The notes below the pieces were generated by a model. That model did not search any database, was not told the origin of the DNA, and worked only from the letters and a program-made list of their open reading frames with translations. Below are positions 10,441 through 23,099 of a stretch of 64,000 nucleotides of DNA, one piece after another. The translations under genes and the position numbers were made by a program. This stretch comes from Portulaca oleracea (taxonomy: Eukaryota; Streptophyta; Magnoliopsida; Caryophyllales; Portulacaceae): NCBI GenBank assembly GCA_029582165.1, contig CM055886.1, positions 26,288,669 to 26,352,668 of the forward strand, written 5' to 3'. Each line of letters starts with the position of its first letter. Position 1 is the stretch's first letter.

Positions 10441-13400
10441 AGGATTGGTACCTACAAGAAGACAACGAAACTTATAAGTATCAAAGAAAAGTCAAAACGC
10501 GGGGTCGCCTCCCCTAGAAAATGATATACATTTTCTCTTTAAGTATAAATGAGGATAGTGGAAAAAAATCCTGCTAGCCAATGAGAAAAACTCCCTGTCG
10601 GCGGATGGGGGTTGACGAGGAACTCAGGGTTCCAACTTGATGATGGAGAATCAGCGCCTGGATGGAGTTGGCAAAGCTTTGTTTAAGACAAGATAAATTT
10701 GCCATATTTGTGCAAGATCTTGCTTGAGCTCATTTGAGTCTGTCATATTCGATGACAAAATCCTCGAGGAACCCGGGAATCTGGCTTGATGACTTAATCT
10801 GCGAGGGACCCGACGAAGAATTCGCGGATTGACGAAGCATCCCGATGAATTAGGAGAGTTACTTTTTAGCTGGTTCGTCCTCTAACTCTTTACATGATGA
10901 TCCTGAGTCAAATCATTGGCTCGTGTTGACATTTAGTAAAACCTTTAGAGATTTCCGCTTTGGGATCAACAAGGACTTGAAAACTCCCCATTATGCTTCA
11001 TTTGGTGAAGTTACGAAATTCTGCGGGAGCTTTGCACCCAATTAGAGCCAGCTGAAGATATGCTCTCGTTTGAAGTCTTGCTCTAATCGCTAAAGTTAGC
11101 GAGATGTTCGGTGTAAGTTTCACCATCTTGTTGGGCTTAACCCAAAATTTGAGAGAGTTTTGGCACATGCCTTGCAAGATTTCACGCGGCTATCATTTCA
11201 TTGATCATGAAAGTGGGAACTTTGGCGATCGCGTTGATCAGACAGCTACCAGTTCTTGAGTTCGGCAGTGATAAATTGGATCTCCATTGATGAACACCGA
11301 GAGCATGTATAATGCTTAGACCGTTCATTTATCTTTTATAAAGGAAAGAAAAGGACTCTATGATGTTAATGCACTTATGCAGACTCTTTTAATCTATGAT
11401 GATGCAAGACACACATGCAATGCATAAGAAAGTCTAGGTATTGAGCTGTGGTCGATGACTCTTGAAATATCAGGACGCTTTAAATGGTGAGAACCAAAAT
11501 TCGACAAGCATTTTTAACTCGTAAACTCGGCTTCGAGCCCTCCTCCAAATATGTGATGAATCTAATCCATGAGAATTGATATCCTGAAACACTCTAGTTG
11601 AACCTCGAGGGAACCTCGAGAGCTTAGATCAACATGGAGTCTGTCGAGACTTCGGTCAGACATAAATAATCGATGAGAAAAGAGGTTCGAGTGCAAGAAT
11701 TCTGCTTTAACCTGCTCGAGCATGACCCGGAAACTGGATAATATCCTTTTGACAGATCACTTGAAAGATGATTTGTTCAATTATTTGGGCCGGACTTCAA
11801 AAAGCTTCCTACGTATCCACTTTATGAGTGGAATCAGGCCGTCGTAGTTCAAAAGGTAGTGTAAGTATTTAGTTGCTAACTTAATAAGTCAGTGGCTAAT
11901 AACTTAGGGATAGTTGCTGGTTCTGATCACCGGTTGCTATATCTGACATTGTCTTTAAGACATTGAATTTCCATGGTTTTCCCCTTTTTCTGAAGCTTCA
12001 TGAATATGCTAGGGGTGAATGTGCTCAGTGTGACAAGCCACCAAAAGTCCGTAAGAACCTCATGAAATGAGAAATCTGCTAAGATCTTCAAGCTCAAATT
12101 GATAAATGTGAACATGCTTTTACAAAAGTTGTTCAAGGACTTGGCTTCTAATGTTGGGCCCTACGTTGGACATGCTTTAAAAAAGTAGTCCAATTATACA
12201 ATCTCCTGCGGAATTTTCTTTAAAATTGTGGACCGTGCAAACTGTCATGAAAGTATCCAAACGATCAATCTGCCCTGTAAGAGATCATAGGGACTTGACT
12301 CGTGAAGAACATGCTTAAAAAAAAGTTATTCTTATGTAAAATGTTGCCGGAAGAATTGATGATGAACATTCGTTCTTGAAAATCCGCGAAGATTCAGCCT
12401 TACAAAAATCTGCTAGGACTTTTCTGCAGCTATAACTTATCGCCCCTGGATAGTAGAGTTTGATCTTGCTATCCCATGAAATATGAAGGAAAGTGACAAG
12501 ACTGACGTGTCATTTCCACGAGAAGAGACGAGAACGAAATGCCCACTCTTAGGCACCCTAGATTGACTGTTAAAAGGTGGGCAAAAGGAAAAAAGATTGA
12601 CCCTGGATGCAACTGGTAATGATCAGGAAATCTAAGCCAAAATGAATTATATCCTGACATTTCAATTGAAAAAGAAAAGCAGAGGAAAAGAAAGCCCCCG
12701 ATTCGAAAGGAAGACAAAGGAAAGCAGAAAGCCCCAATTCGAAAAGAAGACATACAAAGGGGAAGAGAAAGCCCCCAGTGTCCATGAAGAAAGGCCATGA
12801 AGAAAAGAAGGTGCGAGACTTTATGAGCAAGATTAATCAATAGTGGAAAAGATCTCATATCACATGTAAACAAGACCAATGAGAATGAGGTGCATAATAG
12901 AGACTCAATAAGGTCAAATTCATTTCAAAGCAAACTCTATTTCAATACTATGAGCATAAGACCAAGATACAAAACCAGTTACTCTATATTATACCCCTAA
13001 ACAAATCATGTATCACCTTAGCAATTGATGAGCTAGTGAAGCTAGTAGATCCTCACTTTAGGTAAAGGGGAACACTCCTCTCAATGTGTTTAGAAATATG
13101 AGGGTTCACTCAAACTCATTCCAATGCATACAACTGCCATAAGCTTGGCAAGACTCTCAACCCTCCATCACTGAGGACAACATGCAAAAATACTAATCAT
13201 GAGGACTTTCAAAAGGTTGTAATGGGGTTCAGGCTAAGGTAAGGAGGGAAATCATTTGGAAAATGTGGAGCTAAGTAGCCAAGTACCTAAGGAGCAACAA
13301 CATTTCCATTACACGCAATACAACACCTCCACACTGAACCTTAAACGAACACAAAACATCCATAACAAAAGAAAACCGGGATAGAGTACCACATACAAAT

Positions 13401-14295
13401 CAAAACCCAAAATTAAAACAAAAAATAAAACTTCTCTCTCTTTTTTCTTTTTCTTTTTTTCTTTTTTTTTGCTTTTTCTTTTTTTCTGTTCCTTTTCTTT
13501 TTTTCGTTTTGCTTCTTTTGTTTTATTATTAATTCCTAGTTTTTGAACTCTTTTTTTTTTAATGAATAGCATGAAAAATCTAAAGAGCAACTCAAATCCC
13601 GGTAGTCACAAGTTATAACCTTTGAGAATAAAAAAGGATAGAAAGGATATTCAACAATGTACTTCCCTTGTAGCAACAAACCAACTATTCACTCTCAACA
13701 ATCGACCACGAAACTGCCTCATACAATCAATCGTTGCTCATTCTATCTTGGCTAAAGGTAGGGAATTATGTAAAGGCCAAGGGTGTGCACTTATAGGGTA
13801 AACAACAAGACAGGAAAAAGGGTTAGCAAGGGCTTGCAAAAAGAGGTTAAAATGTCAGGTGGCCATTTGGCTATGTAGCTAGCAAAAGGATGCCTCAATC
13901 ATATTAACACAATGCATATGCCAAATGTGATTTTAAGGAATGTCAAGCCAAGTTCTAGAGATGCACACATGAAAGAGTTACACACAAAAAGAAAATGAGA
14001 CTATATATATAATGAATAGTCTATGAAGGCTTAAAATCTCACGGGTTATTCTACTAACCCTTCAACTAGCTCAAAAGATAAACAATTACTAAAATTCAAC
14101 AATCATGCAAGAAGTACTCAAGAATGAAAGGCTTGCACAAAGTAATACAACTCAGAGCATTTCGACTGGATAATTGCTTCGACCTAGACATCTTGTTCAA
14201 TGTGACATCTCCAAACTCTGTGACGCTTGTAGAATCACCGGCCTCCCAACTTCAGAGTATTTTTCCATTGGCGCATCCTTTTCTTGAAAGTTGTT
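10441..14295. other. Internal region of the Tat/Ogre-like element without pol
   Basis: In element orientation this 3.9 kb lies between gag and the 3' repeats, where pol would be expected. I found no reverse transcriptase, integrase or RNase H motif in any frame. Short simple-sequence stretches occur: near 12670-12790, repeats of GAAAGCCCC followed by ATTCGAAA, and a pyrimidine-rich tract at 13434-13560. The rest appears non-coding. Confidence 0.55.
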
Positions 14296-15276
14296 CTAGT
14301 GCTTCAGCACATAGAGTGTTTCCCTTGCTAGGCCGGAAGTTTGCTTGTTAGTATAAGTGTTCTTCCATTTGATTAGCGATTCACTTTCGATTTTGATTCC
14401 AGCCAATCTTAGTGATGCAAAGTCCTTAATGGGTTGAAACCTTAGATGGGTGTTGTACAAGGGTTGTAAGCCTTGCACAAGCATATCTACTTGATGTTCC
14501 TCAGAAGGGCGATCTACCATTTGAGCTGCTTTTGCCCTCCATCGAGCGTAGTAGTCAGAGAATGTCTCTTCTTCTCCTTGCTTCATGAGCTCCATGTCCC
14601 TTAAAGTGACGGGCATGTCAACATTGTAGGAGTATTGGTGTAAGAACTCCTTGCAAAGTGTGTTCCATCGTGAGGTCTTAGTAGGACTGAGTGTGTTGTA
14701 CCACTTCATAACGTCCGGGCCTAGAGTCCAAGGAAAGATAATATGGTAAATCTCCTCCTCAACTCCTTTCAGCGTCATAGCCCCCAGAAAATTCCGCACA
14801 TGTTGATGTGGACTCTCAGTACCGTGGAATTTGATGTCAGGCATGTTGAATTTAGAGGGGAGTCTACCTCGGGGAACAGGCGTGAAACCTATATCGTCCA
14901 TAAACTGATTGTTGAAGTGAGTGGATTCTTTCAACATCTGTTCAATGCGGTCTAGTCTCGAGTTCGAAGCCTCGTGGACCGACCCGTCCTTCTCCTTTCT
15001 TGATTGCTCAACTTCACCCATAGGGGGATTCTTCAAATTTGAATTCTTCGCCTCCTCCATGGCATGAATGATATCATCAATTCTCTGATTCTGTGCCTCT
15101 AACTGAGCATTCATAGTGACTTGCATATTCAGAATTATGTTGGTCAGCTGCTCTATTTCAACATTTGGAGGAGGTGGTGGAGGAGGATCTTGCTCCTCCA
15201 TAGAATCACTGTGAGGATGGTCTTCAGAATGATCGGTGTTATGGTCTGACATTGTTTTGAATGAGTCAATTACCAA
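14296..15276 (-). CDS. gag: Gag of the Tat/Ogre-like element
   Basis: The ORF of 326 aa is a Ty3/gypsy capsid protein. The N-terminal part is acidic, with seven consecutive prolines near residue 36, then a coiled-coil-like stretch (about 40-130). The Retrotrans_gag domain follows at about 160-300 (PHQHVRNFLGAM, then DVMKWYNTL, then WNTLCKEFLHQYS, then TFSDYYARWRAKAAQM). There is no zinc knuckle and no in-frame continuation into protease, so the ORF is probably truncated. The first ATG gives MVIDSFKTMSDHN, and the second Met (residue 9) may be the real start. It lies about 1.5 kb from the primer site, in the position expected of gag. Confidence 0.85.
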   Translation of the reverse strand: MVIDSFKTMSDHNTDHSEDHPHSDSMEEQDPPPPPPPNVEIEQLTNIILNMQVTMNAQLEAQNQRIDDIIHAMEEAKNSNLKNPPMGEVEQSRKEKDGSVHEASNSRLDRIEQMLKESTHFNNQFMDDIGFTPVPRGRLPSKFNMPDIKFHGTESPHQHVRNFLGAMTLKGVEEEIYHIIFPWTLGPDVMKWYNTLSPTKTSRWNTLCKEFLHQYSYNVDMPVTLRDMELMKQGEEETFSDYYARWRAKAAQMVDRPSEEHQVDMLVQGLQPLYNTHLRFQPIKDFASLRLAGIKIESESLIKWKNTYTNKQTSGLARETLYVLKH

Positions 15277-16797
15277 CTTCTTCGTCAGTCGCTTCTTCGA
15301 CGGTCGGTTCAGATGATGGTAAACCTCGATCTTCGCTATTGTCGTACTGGATATCGAAAAGCTTCTAACCGGTATGCCTCATCTCTTTGATATACCCGAA
15401 ACCTACCAATTCAGTTCGGGAAGATGAAGGAATTCAGGACTCAGCTCAACACCGACTGACAAGACACGATGCATGTTATGGATGAAGAATTTTATTTGTA
15501 CCCCGAATGACTGAACTAAAGCTCAAAATCATATGCGAAGCATAAATAAAACTCTTATGCAAATGCAGACTCGACCTGAAATGACATATTTAGACCTTAT
15601 CGGGCCGAATCCAAAGAAAGAACTCAGGCCTCACATATGGGCTAAACATATCAATTCTAGCAGATTAAACTAACTAAAAAGCCCATTTGGACCACACAAG
15701 GGTAGGCCCACTCACAAAATCCGCGAGGATCCCATGAGGCCCAACAACCTTGTACGATCCAAATGATCTTCCGACCCAAGATGAAAAGACTTTATGTACA
15801 TGGAAACGCAAACTAAAAAACTGAAACCACCTCAACTTAAGCTCGACAGCTACCGAGCTCTCTAGGATCCGCGCGGATTCCAGGGGTTTTGGCCCATCGA
15901 TCTGGCGGATTTTCTGAGCAGTGCCAACCTAAATCCAGGTGGAACACAAGAATGAGGGAAAAAAAACAAAGATTTGGACCACCACGCACAAACACATGGA
16001 CCACCTAATTTAGGCACATCGGTGATCGAGCTCACCGTAAATCCGCGGATTTTGGCTCAGCTCATCGGGCCTAAACCAGCTAGACACAAAACGAAAAAGA
16101 ATCGAAGGATTTGGACCACATGACTCCGGCCCAGCCTTGAATCCGCGCGGAGTCCCTGGGCTTGAGTCCTGTGTGGGCCAAATCCTGAACCCAAAAACTG
16201 ACTCTCCCCTAATTTGGGCTGCACATCGGTGGCGAGCACCCCGTAATCAGCGGATTTTACGGCTTAAACTCTGGGACCTAAACCAGTCGAACAAAAAAAA
16301 ACAAAAAACGAGCAAAAAAAAAAACTTTTTTTTTTAATTTTTTCTAAGCACTACTGCATGGTCTCGGGTTCGAGGATAGGGAAGAACACATAGCATGCAA
16401 AGTGCAGTTCAACCTAGCCAAAGCTCTACGTTTGAGGTTTAAAGGTCGATTTACTAACGCCTCCTAACTCGTGTCCCGGGTATTTGGCCTCCATGGGGTG
16501 CATGGAAGGTTAATACCCCCGGGTTGCTCCCTTTAATCATGTGGATTACGGAGTATGGCACGAGGGGGAAAAACAACCACCGGCTCGGTGAAGGTCTAAG
16601 TGGACCCACCTGAGTTGAATGGTTAAAGTTTTCCCGAAATGGTAAATAAAGGTTTTCCTAAACGGTACCTTTTGTGCCCGACAAAAGGGGAAGGCCCGTA
16701 TAATGCAACATGCCTAAAAGAAAAAAAACGTGACAACTTCTTTTTTTTTTAAAAAAAAAATGAAAACCCGACTTTTCAAGTTTTACCCTCTTATAAG
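15277..16797. other. Untranslated leader of the Tat/Ogre-like element
   Basis: This is the region between the primer binding site and gag. No long ORF in element orientation is recognisable, so I do not see the extra ORF that some Ogre elements carry upstream of gag. It contains several TCCGCG palindromic words (near 15720, 15868, 16040 and 16140) like those in the LTRs. Confidence 0.5.
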
Positions 16798-16815
16798 TCC
16801 CCAGTGGAGTCGCCA
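16798..16815 (-). other. Primer binding site, tRNA-Arg type
   Basis: On the minus strand, one base after the 5' LTR, the sequence is TGGCGACTCCACTGGGGA. This is the exact complement of the 3' end, including CCA, expected for a plant tRNA-Arg(ACG). Use of tRNA-Arg is a known trait of Ogre elements. Confidence 0.85.
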
Positions 16816-16816
16816 C

Positions 16817-18398
16817 TGTAGGGCCCGCGGCCCAGGAGGGCACGGTCCCCCACGGAGGGTCGATTCGACGTAGGGTTGCTTATTTTTAAAAGGGACGAAT
16901 TTAAGATTTTTGGCTTTTCAAGGGTTAATTTCGAAATTCGACAAAAAGTAAAAAAAAAATAAACGAACCCGGGCCTGGATCCGCGCGGATCGTAGGCCAA
17001 CCTGGGCCTAAATGGTGCCTGGATCCACGCGGATTCCAAGACCATTCTGGATCAAAAAATTAAAAAAGGAAAAAAGCAAACCGGGAAGGATCCGCGCGGA
17101 TTTGGATCCTTTAGGGGCCAAAATTAATTTGTCGAGGCAAAAGAAAAGAGAAAGAAGAAAAAAAACGAAAAAAGAAACTGGGCCAACCAAGGCCGGATCC
17201 GCGCGGATCCGGGCACTTTTTAGGCCGAAACAAGTTTTTTTTTTTAACAAAACGAAAAGATGAAAAGAGAAAAAAAGCCGACCCAAATAGACCTGGATCC
17301 GCGCGAATCCGCGCGGATTCCGAGTCCATTTTGGGTCGGTGTTCCTCTTTTCTCTTTTTCTGACTTTTTTAGAAAAAAATGAAAAAAAAACCTAAAAAAA
17401 GAGGAGTCGCCAGTTAATTTTAAAAGTAAAATTAACAAAACCTAAATTTTTATGACTCCGGTCTCGAACCAAAAGAACGGGTCCGGGGGTAAAGGTGTCG
17501 GTGTAGGGGGATGCCCTTGCACCGCCCGCCGAAGCGGCCTTTACTAAGTCGGGTTTACATTAGAAAATAAAATAAAGAAAAGTTGTCACAGATTTACTAA
17601 AAGTTCATGCAATTAATAATAAAATGACGAAGTTCAACACATAATGAAAACTAAAAAAAAAAACTAAAGTTACAGCGGGCGGGGAACCAATTGACTACAT
17701 TGTTACATTCTTTTATGAATGAAATGAAAAATTGAACGGAAAAGAAGATAACTGGATTATACCGAATCCGCGCGAGTCTCGGCTGATGCGAATTCGGGTG
17801 CGGGTTAACAAGCAAAACCGCGCGGATCTGCTTTGTGCTGGGGAAGATCGGAGTCTGAAGTTGGCTGGAAGAAGCAACGAAAATCCGCGCAACTCTCAGC
17901 CTAGCACTGGTATCGGTGGAATTCTCTCTGATCGCTCACAACTCTCCCCGGATGAAAATTTGCCACCCTGCTCGGATCCGCGCGGATCCTTAAATAAGCT
18001 CGAAATTGGCAGCGGTTAGCGATTACGCTGGCGAATCACAACCGCGCCACTCCCATGCCACTACCGGCATTGGTTGATAAAACTGCGGTTGATCGATCAA
18101 TCGCGAGTTATCGTGTTGACCGGCCACGGATCCGCGGATTTCGGGTTGACCGTGGCGGATCGCGCCAATCTCCATTTTGGCCCAAACTTAACAAATCCGC
18201 GCGGACTCCCGTTTTTGGCCCAAAATCATCAAGTCCGCGCCGACCCAAAGAATTTGGGCCGGGTCCGAATTTGGCCCAAATTCGCGTGAACCTTCATATT
18301 TGGGCTGGTTCTGGTTTCGGTTTAAATCCGCGCGAGCTTCGTTATCTCGTCCCCTGGGTTAGGCTGAAAATCTGTCTGACGCATTTTCGGTGTCTACA
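16817..18398 (-). repeat. 5' LTR of the Tat/Ogre-like element
   Basis: Partner of 8467-10049; in element orientation it is the 5' LTR. Outside a divergent patch (17930-18170, matching 9565-9830) the copies differ at few sites, many of them C/T or G/A changes in CG contexts. A 12 bp insertion is present near 17533. TSD AAAAC follows at 18399-18403. Confidence 0.92.
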
Positions 18399-18403
18399 AA
18401 AAC

Positions 18404-20519
18404 CCAATTAAAAACTATTTTTTGATACCCAATATTTTTAGAATACATTTACAGTTACCTATACTTTAATTGAACCCTCGCTAACTCTCTCCCTTGCTCT
18501 CGACATTGTTTGCCTCTATCCTCTCCATCTACACTACAGAACGATATAGAAAGGAAGTTAGGGAAAGCTTCAAGGTAATTGCTTTGCTTTAGTTGTTGTT
18601 CTCTCTCCTTTTTTTTTCCCACTTCCCCCCTCTCTCTTCCTCTAAGTTAATGGTGGTTTTGGTCTCATGTATCTCTCTCTGTTTCTTTATTTGTCACTGG
18701 TATGAGTTAAATGTCATTGGTTACTATTGAGGTTGTTGCCTCTAGTGAGAGAGGCGGTAGAGAGATAATGCCACCTAACTTCATCAATTCAACTTCACAA
18801 TTTCGCAACCTCTCAACCCCTCGTCAAACCTAACTCTTCTAAACCAAGCCACGTTCCTAGCCGGCGTAGACCGGCTGATAGTGTAGCTGTGTATCTGGCA
18901 GGAGGTAAGGCAGAGAGATTAGAGTAGTGGAGAAAGGGCAGAAGGAGTCAGAACAGAAGCCTTTGGGTCCCTGTAGGTGAGTCAAGGAACTTGATGTTAG
19001 GAGAGAGAGTTAAGTGGTAGATATGCTCAGCAACATAGCTCAGGAATGTCAGAAACTGGAAGTGTAGTAATGGAGGGGAAGACGTAAGATAGAGGAAGGA
19101 AGGAAGAAACAGAGTGAGAAGCTACAGGAGTCAGTATGCAATTATGGAAGTCAGATGGTTGTAGAATGAGTTAATTTGGGTTCTGAGCTCGAGGAAGCCA
19201 GGTGTAATAAATCCATTTAGGTTTCTGAAGTTCTCTAGGGGGTTGTGATGTATGCAAGGTCGCGATGATCAGAGTATTGACCTCACAGTAGACCACATTA
19301 ACACACAAACACACAATTATGGCCTCACAAAAGAGATTCAAGCACAAATACACCAAAACAGAACCTCACGACAAGAAATCAATTACAACCTCCTCAAAAC
19401 AGAGCATAAACACCAATGAACGATTGGATGAAATGGATGATGATAAAATGATGATCGGATGAACAAACTTACAATCAAACAGTAACCGAAGATAGTCTTG
19501 AGGCTCGAGCTGATACAGGCCCACCACAACTAGAACTTCAAGGGCAATGGACTGGATGACCTCAATGGATACAAGCACACCACCATCGAGATTACCAAGC
19601 TCTACACCCACCACAAGGATTGCCAAATCCTTGATACTGTAGTAGAATTAACCTGGTTGAGAGTTTAACGTCACTCATAAACAAGAGACTCAATCAAGGC
19701 ACTCAAAATGCTATTAAATTCACTAATAGATGATCCTCACAAGCTTCCGATTACAAGCTATATAAACCTAGGGTTGAGCTAGAGGATTAAGGGTTTCCCC
19801 TTGCTCAAGAAACTCACTAATTAAGCATTAAGCTACTTAACTAACTTAGTAAGCTAATTAAGCCTTATTACAAAGCCTCATTACAAACCGGATAACATCA
19901 AAATGAAATGAAATAAAATCTAACAAACGTGTTTTCTTTATTACAAACGGTTATATCACCTCACAAGCTGGAAATGGCCTCAACAGCTCTGAAGTGAGTC
20001 TTCGTGGAGGACCTCAATGCAGGATCACCTCATAGAACTGGAATATCCTCAACAGTCCAGAAGTGAAGTTTTCAAAGAGGACCTCAGAACTGGCAAAATA
20101 TCTCCATTGAGCTGGAATGTCCTCCACAGCTCTAAAGTGAAGTCTTCCAACATGGGTGAGGACCTCAATCCAAAGATATGGAATTGAGAAATAACCTCAC
20201 TAGCTGGCTGCTATTATTGATGCTGATGTTGTTGCTGCTGGATGACCTCATGACCTGCTGGACCATCATGAAACACTCCTGGGTGTCAGTGTTTGATGCT
20301 GTTGATGATGGTGAGGTCGTTGCTGCTCCTGATACTGGCTCCTAATCACTTGGTGCTGGACTTTGTATGTTTGATGGAGGACCTCCATCAGGTTGATGTA
20401 AGCTATCATTGAGACGCTGCTCCATGCATTGAAGACGAATTTGACGCAGAGCAGGAAGTAGAAGTGAAGTGCAGAAGTATTTGAATCGTGATTAAGGAGT
20501 AGGTTCTCATTTTTAGTAA
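18404..20519. other. Unassigned non-coding stretch
   Basis: No gene, LTR pair or transposase is recognised. From 19980 to 20400 words like GAGGACCTCA recur, the reverse complement of a word enriched in the Copia element at 24506-28991, which suggests a related LTR remnant. On the minus strand at 20266-20400 a short Gln/His-rich reading frame (encoded by CAG/CAA/CAT) occurs, without a domain. Confidence 0.35.
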
Positions 20520-20524
20520 GGCAA

Positions 20525-20806
20525 TGTAACGCCCCGGCCCATCCCAGGCTGCGGACATTACCGATAACTGCTTCAAGGATTGATGACTGGCACCACAAAT
20601 CACCACGAGTCTTTCCAACAGATTGCCGTCACACGCTCGGGAAAACTTCCCAGGAGGTCACCCATCCTTTGACTACTCTCAGCTAAGCACGCTTAACTGA
20701 GGAGTTCCCAACGGATGAGCTACCATAAAAGAAGGTGCACCTTGGTGACATGTATTCATTTCAAATCCTTTTAAGCCACACTTTACCATATACTCGGGGT
20801 GTTACA
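20525..20806 (-). mobile_element. Cassandra-type solo LTR containing 5S rRNA-like sequence
   Basis: The 282 bp run from TGTAACGCCCC to GGGTGTTACA is flanked by GGCAA on both sides (20520-20524, 20807-20811), so it is a solo LTR. On the minus strand the centre (about 20646-20720) matches 5S rRNA internal promoter words such as AGTTAAGCGTGCTTAGC and GGATGGGTGACCTCCTGGGAAG. This is the hallmark of the Cassandra TRIM family. No coding capacity. It sits at the left edge of a decayed LINE. Confidence 0.93.
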
Positions 20807-20811
20807 GGCAA

Positions 20812-23091
20812 TTTGCATCAGAGGTGAAGGGCTCAAATGGTTTTTTCTATAAAAGGATGACTTCAGTTATGGTAACTCCAACCTACATCCCTCCCCATAA
20901 AAGGATAAAAACATCTAATATGTGGTTCCCACAACCCATTCTCAACTCCCTTTTCTTTAACAAAAAAGTTGACCCCCAAACACCCACACCTTTTTGCCCG
21001 GTAGTTCGGCATGGAGCAGTTCTGCAACTGCCAAATGCTCCGCCGGCTGTATGTCATCAATGGAGTCAAACCTTCTTAGGATTATTTCTAGACCCGAGAC
21101 AATGGAAAACCTACCAAATTAGTTCGGTGATCAATGTGTTTTGAGAAACCAAGGATAGGGTAATCGTTAACACTGCGGTGGAAGGTGGCAAGTTCTTCTT
21201 TTTCACAGCTACATCCCCTGAGGATGTTGCCGATCTCGTGAAAAATTAAGAATGTGGTGTTAGATGGGGGGATCCTCATTCTTAAGCATGTTGGGGAAAT
21301 TGGGATTTTGGAAAACCTCAATATGTTCAAGACGTTCCTTTGGGTGCAAGTGGAGGGACTGTCAGTCAAACACCAATGGCGGGGTGCCCTACAACAACTT
21401 GTCGTTGTTCTTGACATCATAGAGGAGTACGGATTCCCTTGTGAAACAATCTTCTCATATGAAAGAATTCGGATAAGGGTGAAACTTGACCTGAGTCAAG
21501 CGCTCGTCCCGGGGTCTATATTATGGACGGTAGGGGTGAACCAGTCTGGATCAAGTTCCGCTATGAAGGAGTATTCTATCATTGCAAGAGATGTGGGATA
21601 GTGGGCCATCCTATGGTGAACTGTACTGCGTCGACTATGGAAGTTGTCAACCACATCATGAAGCGGGTAGTCGAGATGGAGGAGAAAGGCTTTCCCATTA
21701 AGACGGGAGACGAAGGCATGTACTCTAATAGGATAATGGCGTTCCCTTTGATCTGTCCCTTCGTTACAACCAGGGTGTGGAAGGGCGACAAAGCCATGTA
21801 CTTTAATAGAGAGGAGGTGGGAGACCGTAGGGCACAACCTAGTCCTACACTGCCTCATGGGGCTCTGTACCAAGATATGCAGTTGAATCATCAACCTTTG
21901 TTGTTGAACAACCCCACCACACCACTCAGTCTATTTAAAGGGTCGCACCCATTCAACCACTCCCTCTTTACAGACACATCCTCCCTCATACTGTGAGTTC
22001 TCTAAACCCTCCTCTGCATGCAATGGTAAATTTTATCCATGTGTCCTCCTCATCTTTTGTCACTAATCTTGCTGCTCAACCAGAAATCATCATCTATCCC
22101 GGTCACCTTCAACAACTGGCGGTGAGCCTGACTTGGGAAAACTAAGGGGCTAGGGAGTGGATGAGGCGTTTCACAATCTCAAGTCGGAACTTTCAGTCAT
22201 GGGCTCGGTACAAATTAACAAATCGGAGAGGGTAGAAAGCTACAACCAAGTTCCCGTCACCAAGGAATGGAAGTGGATGCCAATGTGCAAGGACTGGCTA
22301 TTTGGACTGGTACTGGGCATCGCATGAGGGCGAGCAACATGGAGGTGTTGCCAATAAGGGGTGCGTCGATCAAGTCACTCCACCACCTGAAAAGAAAGCC
22401 AGTATCGGCTCCGGAGGGTCAGTTACAGCATATTACAATGAGGGGGAAGAAATCTACTCCACTATCTCCAAACGAGGCTAAACACTTATTACATCTGTCA
22501 GTAGCAGTTTCAACATTGGAAGCGGTACACATCAGCACTGGGTGCCTAGGAAATCCAAGTTGGGTGGAGGTGGGCGGAAATCATTTGAGGCTAAGGATGT
22601 GGGCCGATCTTCACCTCCAGGACATCCATGAAGATCTACGCTTGGAACTGTAGAGGCCTTGGATCGGCAGACACCTCTGTAGTTCCGTATCTTTGGTGGT
22701 TATTCCGCCACTATTCCCCACATGTTTTATGTGTTTGTTAGAGTGTAAGACCTCTTTGGTCAATGTTTGTGAAAAAATCAAAGTTCTCAAGCTGAAATTT
22801 ATCGAGGGTGTTGATGCAGTAGGTAGTAGCGGGGAAGGGGGGTCAATTTTTAGCTCCCATGACGTTGATGTAATATGTTGTTATGTGTCACAAGATGTAA
22901 TCCTTTGTTTGTGTAATGAAGTGGGGTTGGATCCTGTCTATTTGTGCTTTGTGTATAGCCACCCACGGTTTGGCTGCAGAAGGAGGTTGTGGGACAAAAT
23001 ATCTAAATGTTGCACACATCTAAATGGTCCAATTGTCCTAGTAGGAGACTTCAATCAAGTGGAGTTTCAGTCACCGGGGGGGGGGGGGGGG
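20812..23091 (+). pseudogene. Decayed LINE: ORF1 and start of ORF2
   Basis: ORF1 fragments in several frames include YIPPHKRIK near 20880, a DUF4283-like stretch (21000-21500) and a zinc knuckle at 21560-21630, CKRCGIVGHPMVNC (C-x2-C-x4-H-x4-C). ORF2 starts at about 22627 with MKIYAWNCRGLGSAD, the start of an endonuclease/exonuclease/phosphatase domain. LCLLECKT and the metal-binding-type VGDFNQVEF (near 23040-23070) follow. The reading frame then runs into a G homopolymer (about 23077-23091) and the LINE ends. Reverse transcriptase is absent. Stops and frameshifts make it non-functional. Confidence 0.8.
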
Positions 23092-23099
23092 AGATAGTG

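Larger units (their letters stand above)
8467..18398 (-). mobile_element. Tat/Ogre-like Ty3/gypsy LTR retrotransposon lacking pol
   Basis: Near-identical LTRs of 1583 bp (8467-10049) and 1582 bp (16817-18398) bound the element. It is flanked by AAAAC on both sides (8462-8466, 18399-18403). Orientation is minus: the primer site lies next to the right-hand LTR, the polypurine tract next to the left-hand LTR, and gag reads on the minus strand. The tRNA-Arg primer site is the reason for the Tat/Ogre assignment. Between gag and the polypurine tract (10064-14295) I see no protease, reverse transcriptase, RNase H or integrase ORF, so the element cannot be autonomous. High LTR identity implies a fairly recent insertion. 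Confidence 0.92.

Noticed and set aside
12469..12879. 136-codon minus-strand ORF with repeated FRIG motifs
   Set aside because: It derives from a degenerate purine-rich repeat inside the Tat/Ogre-like element; overlapping frames are equally open.
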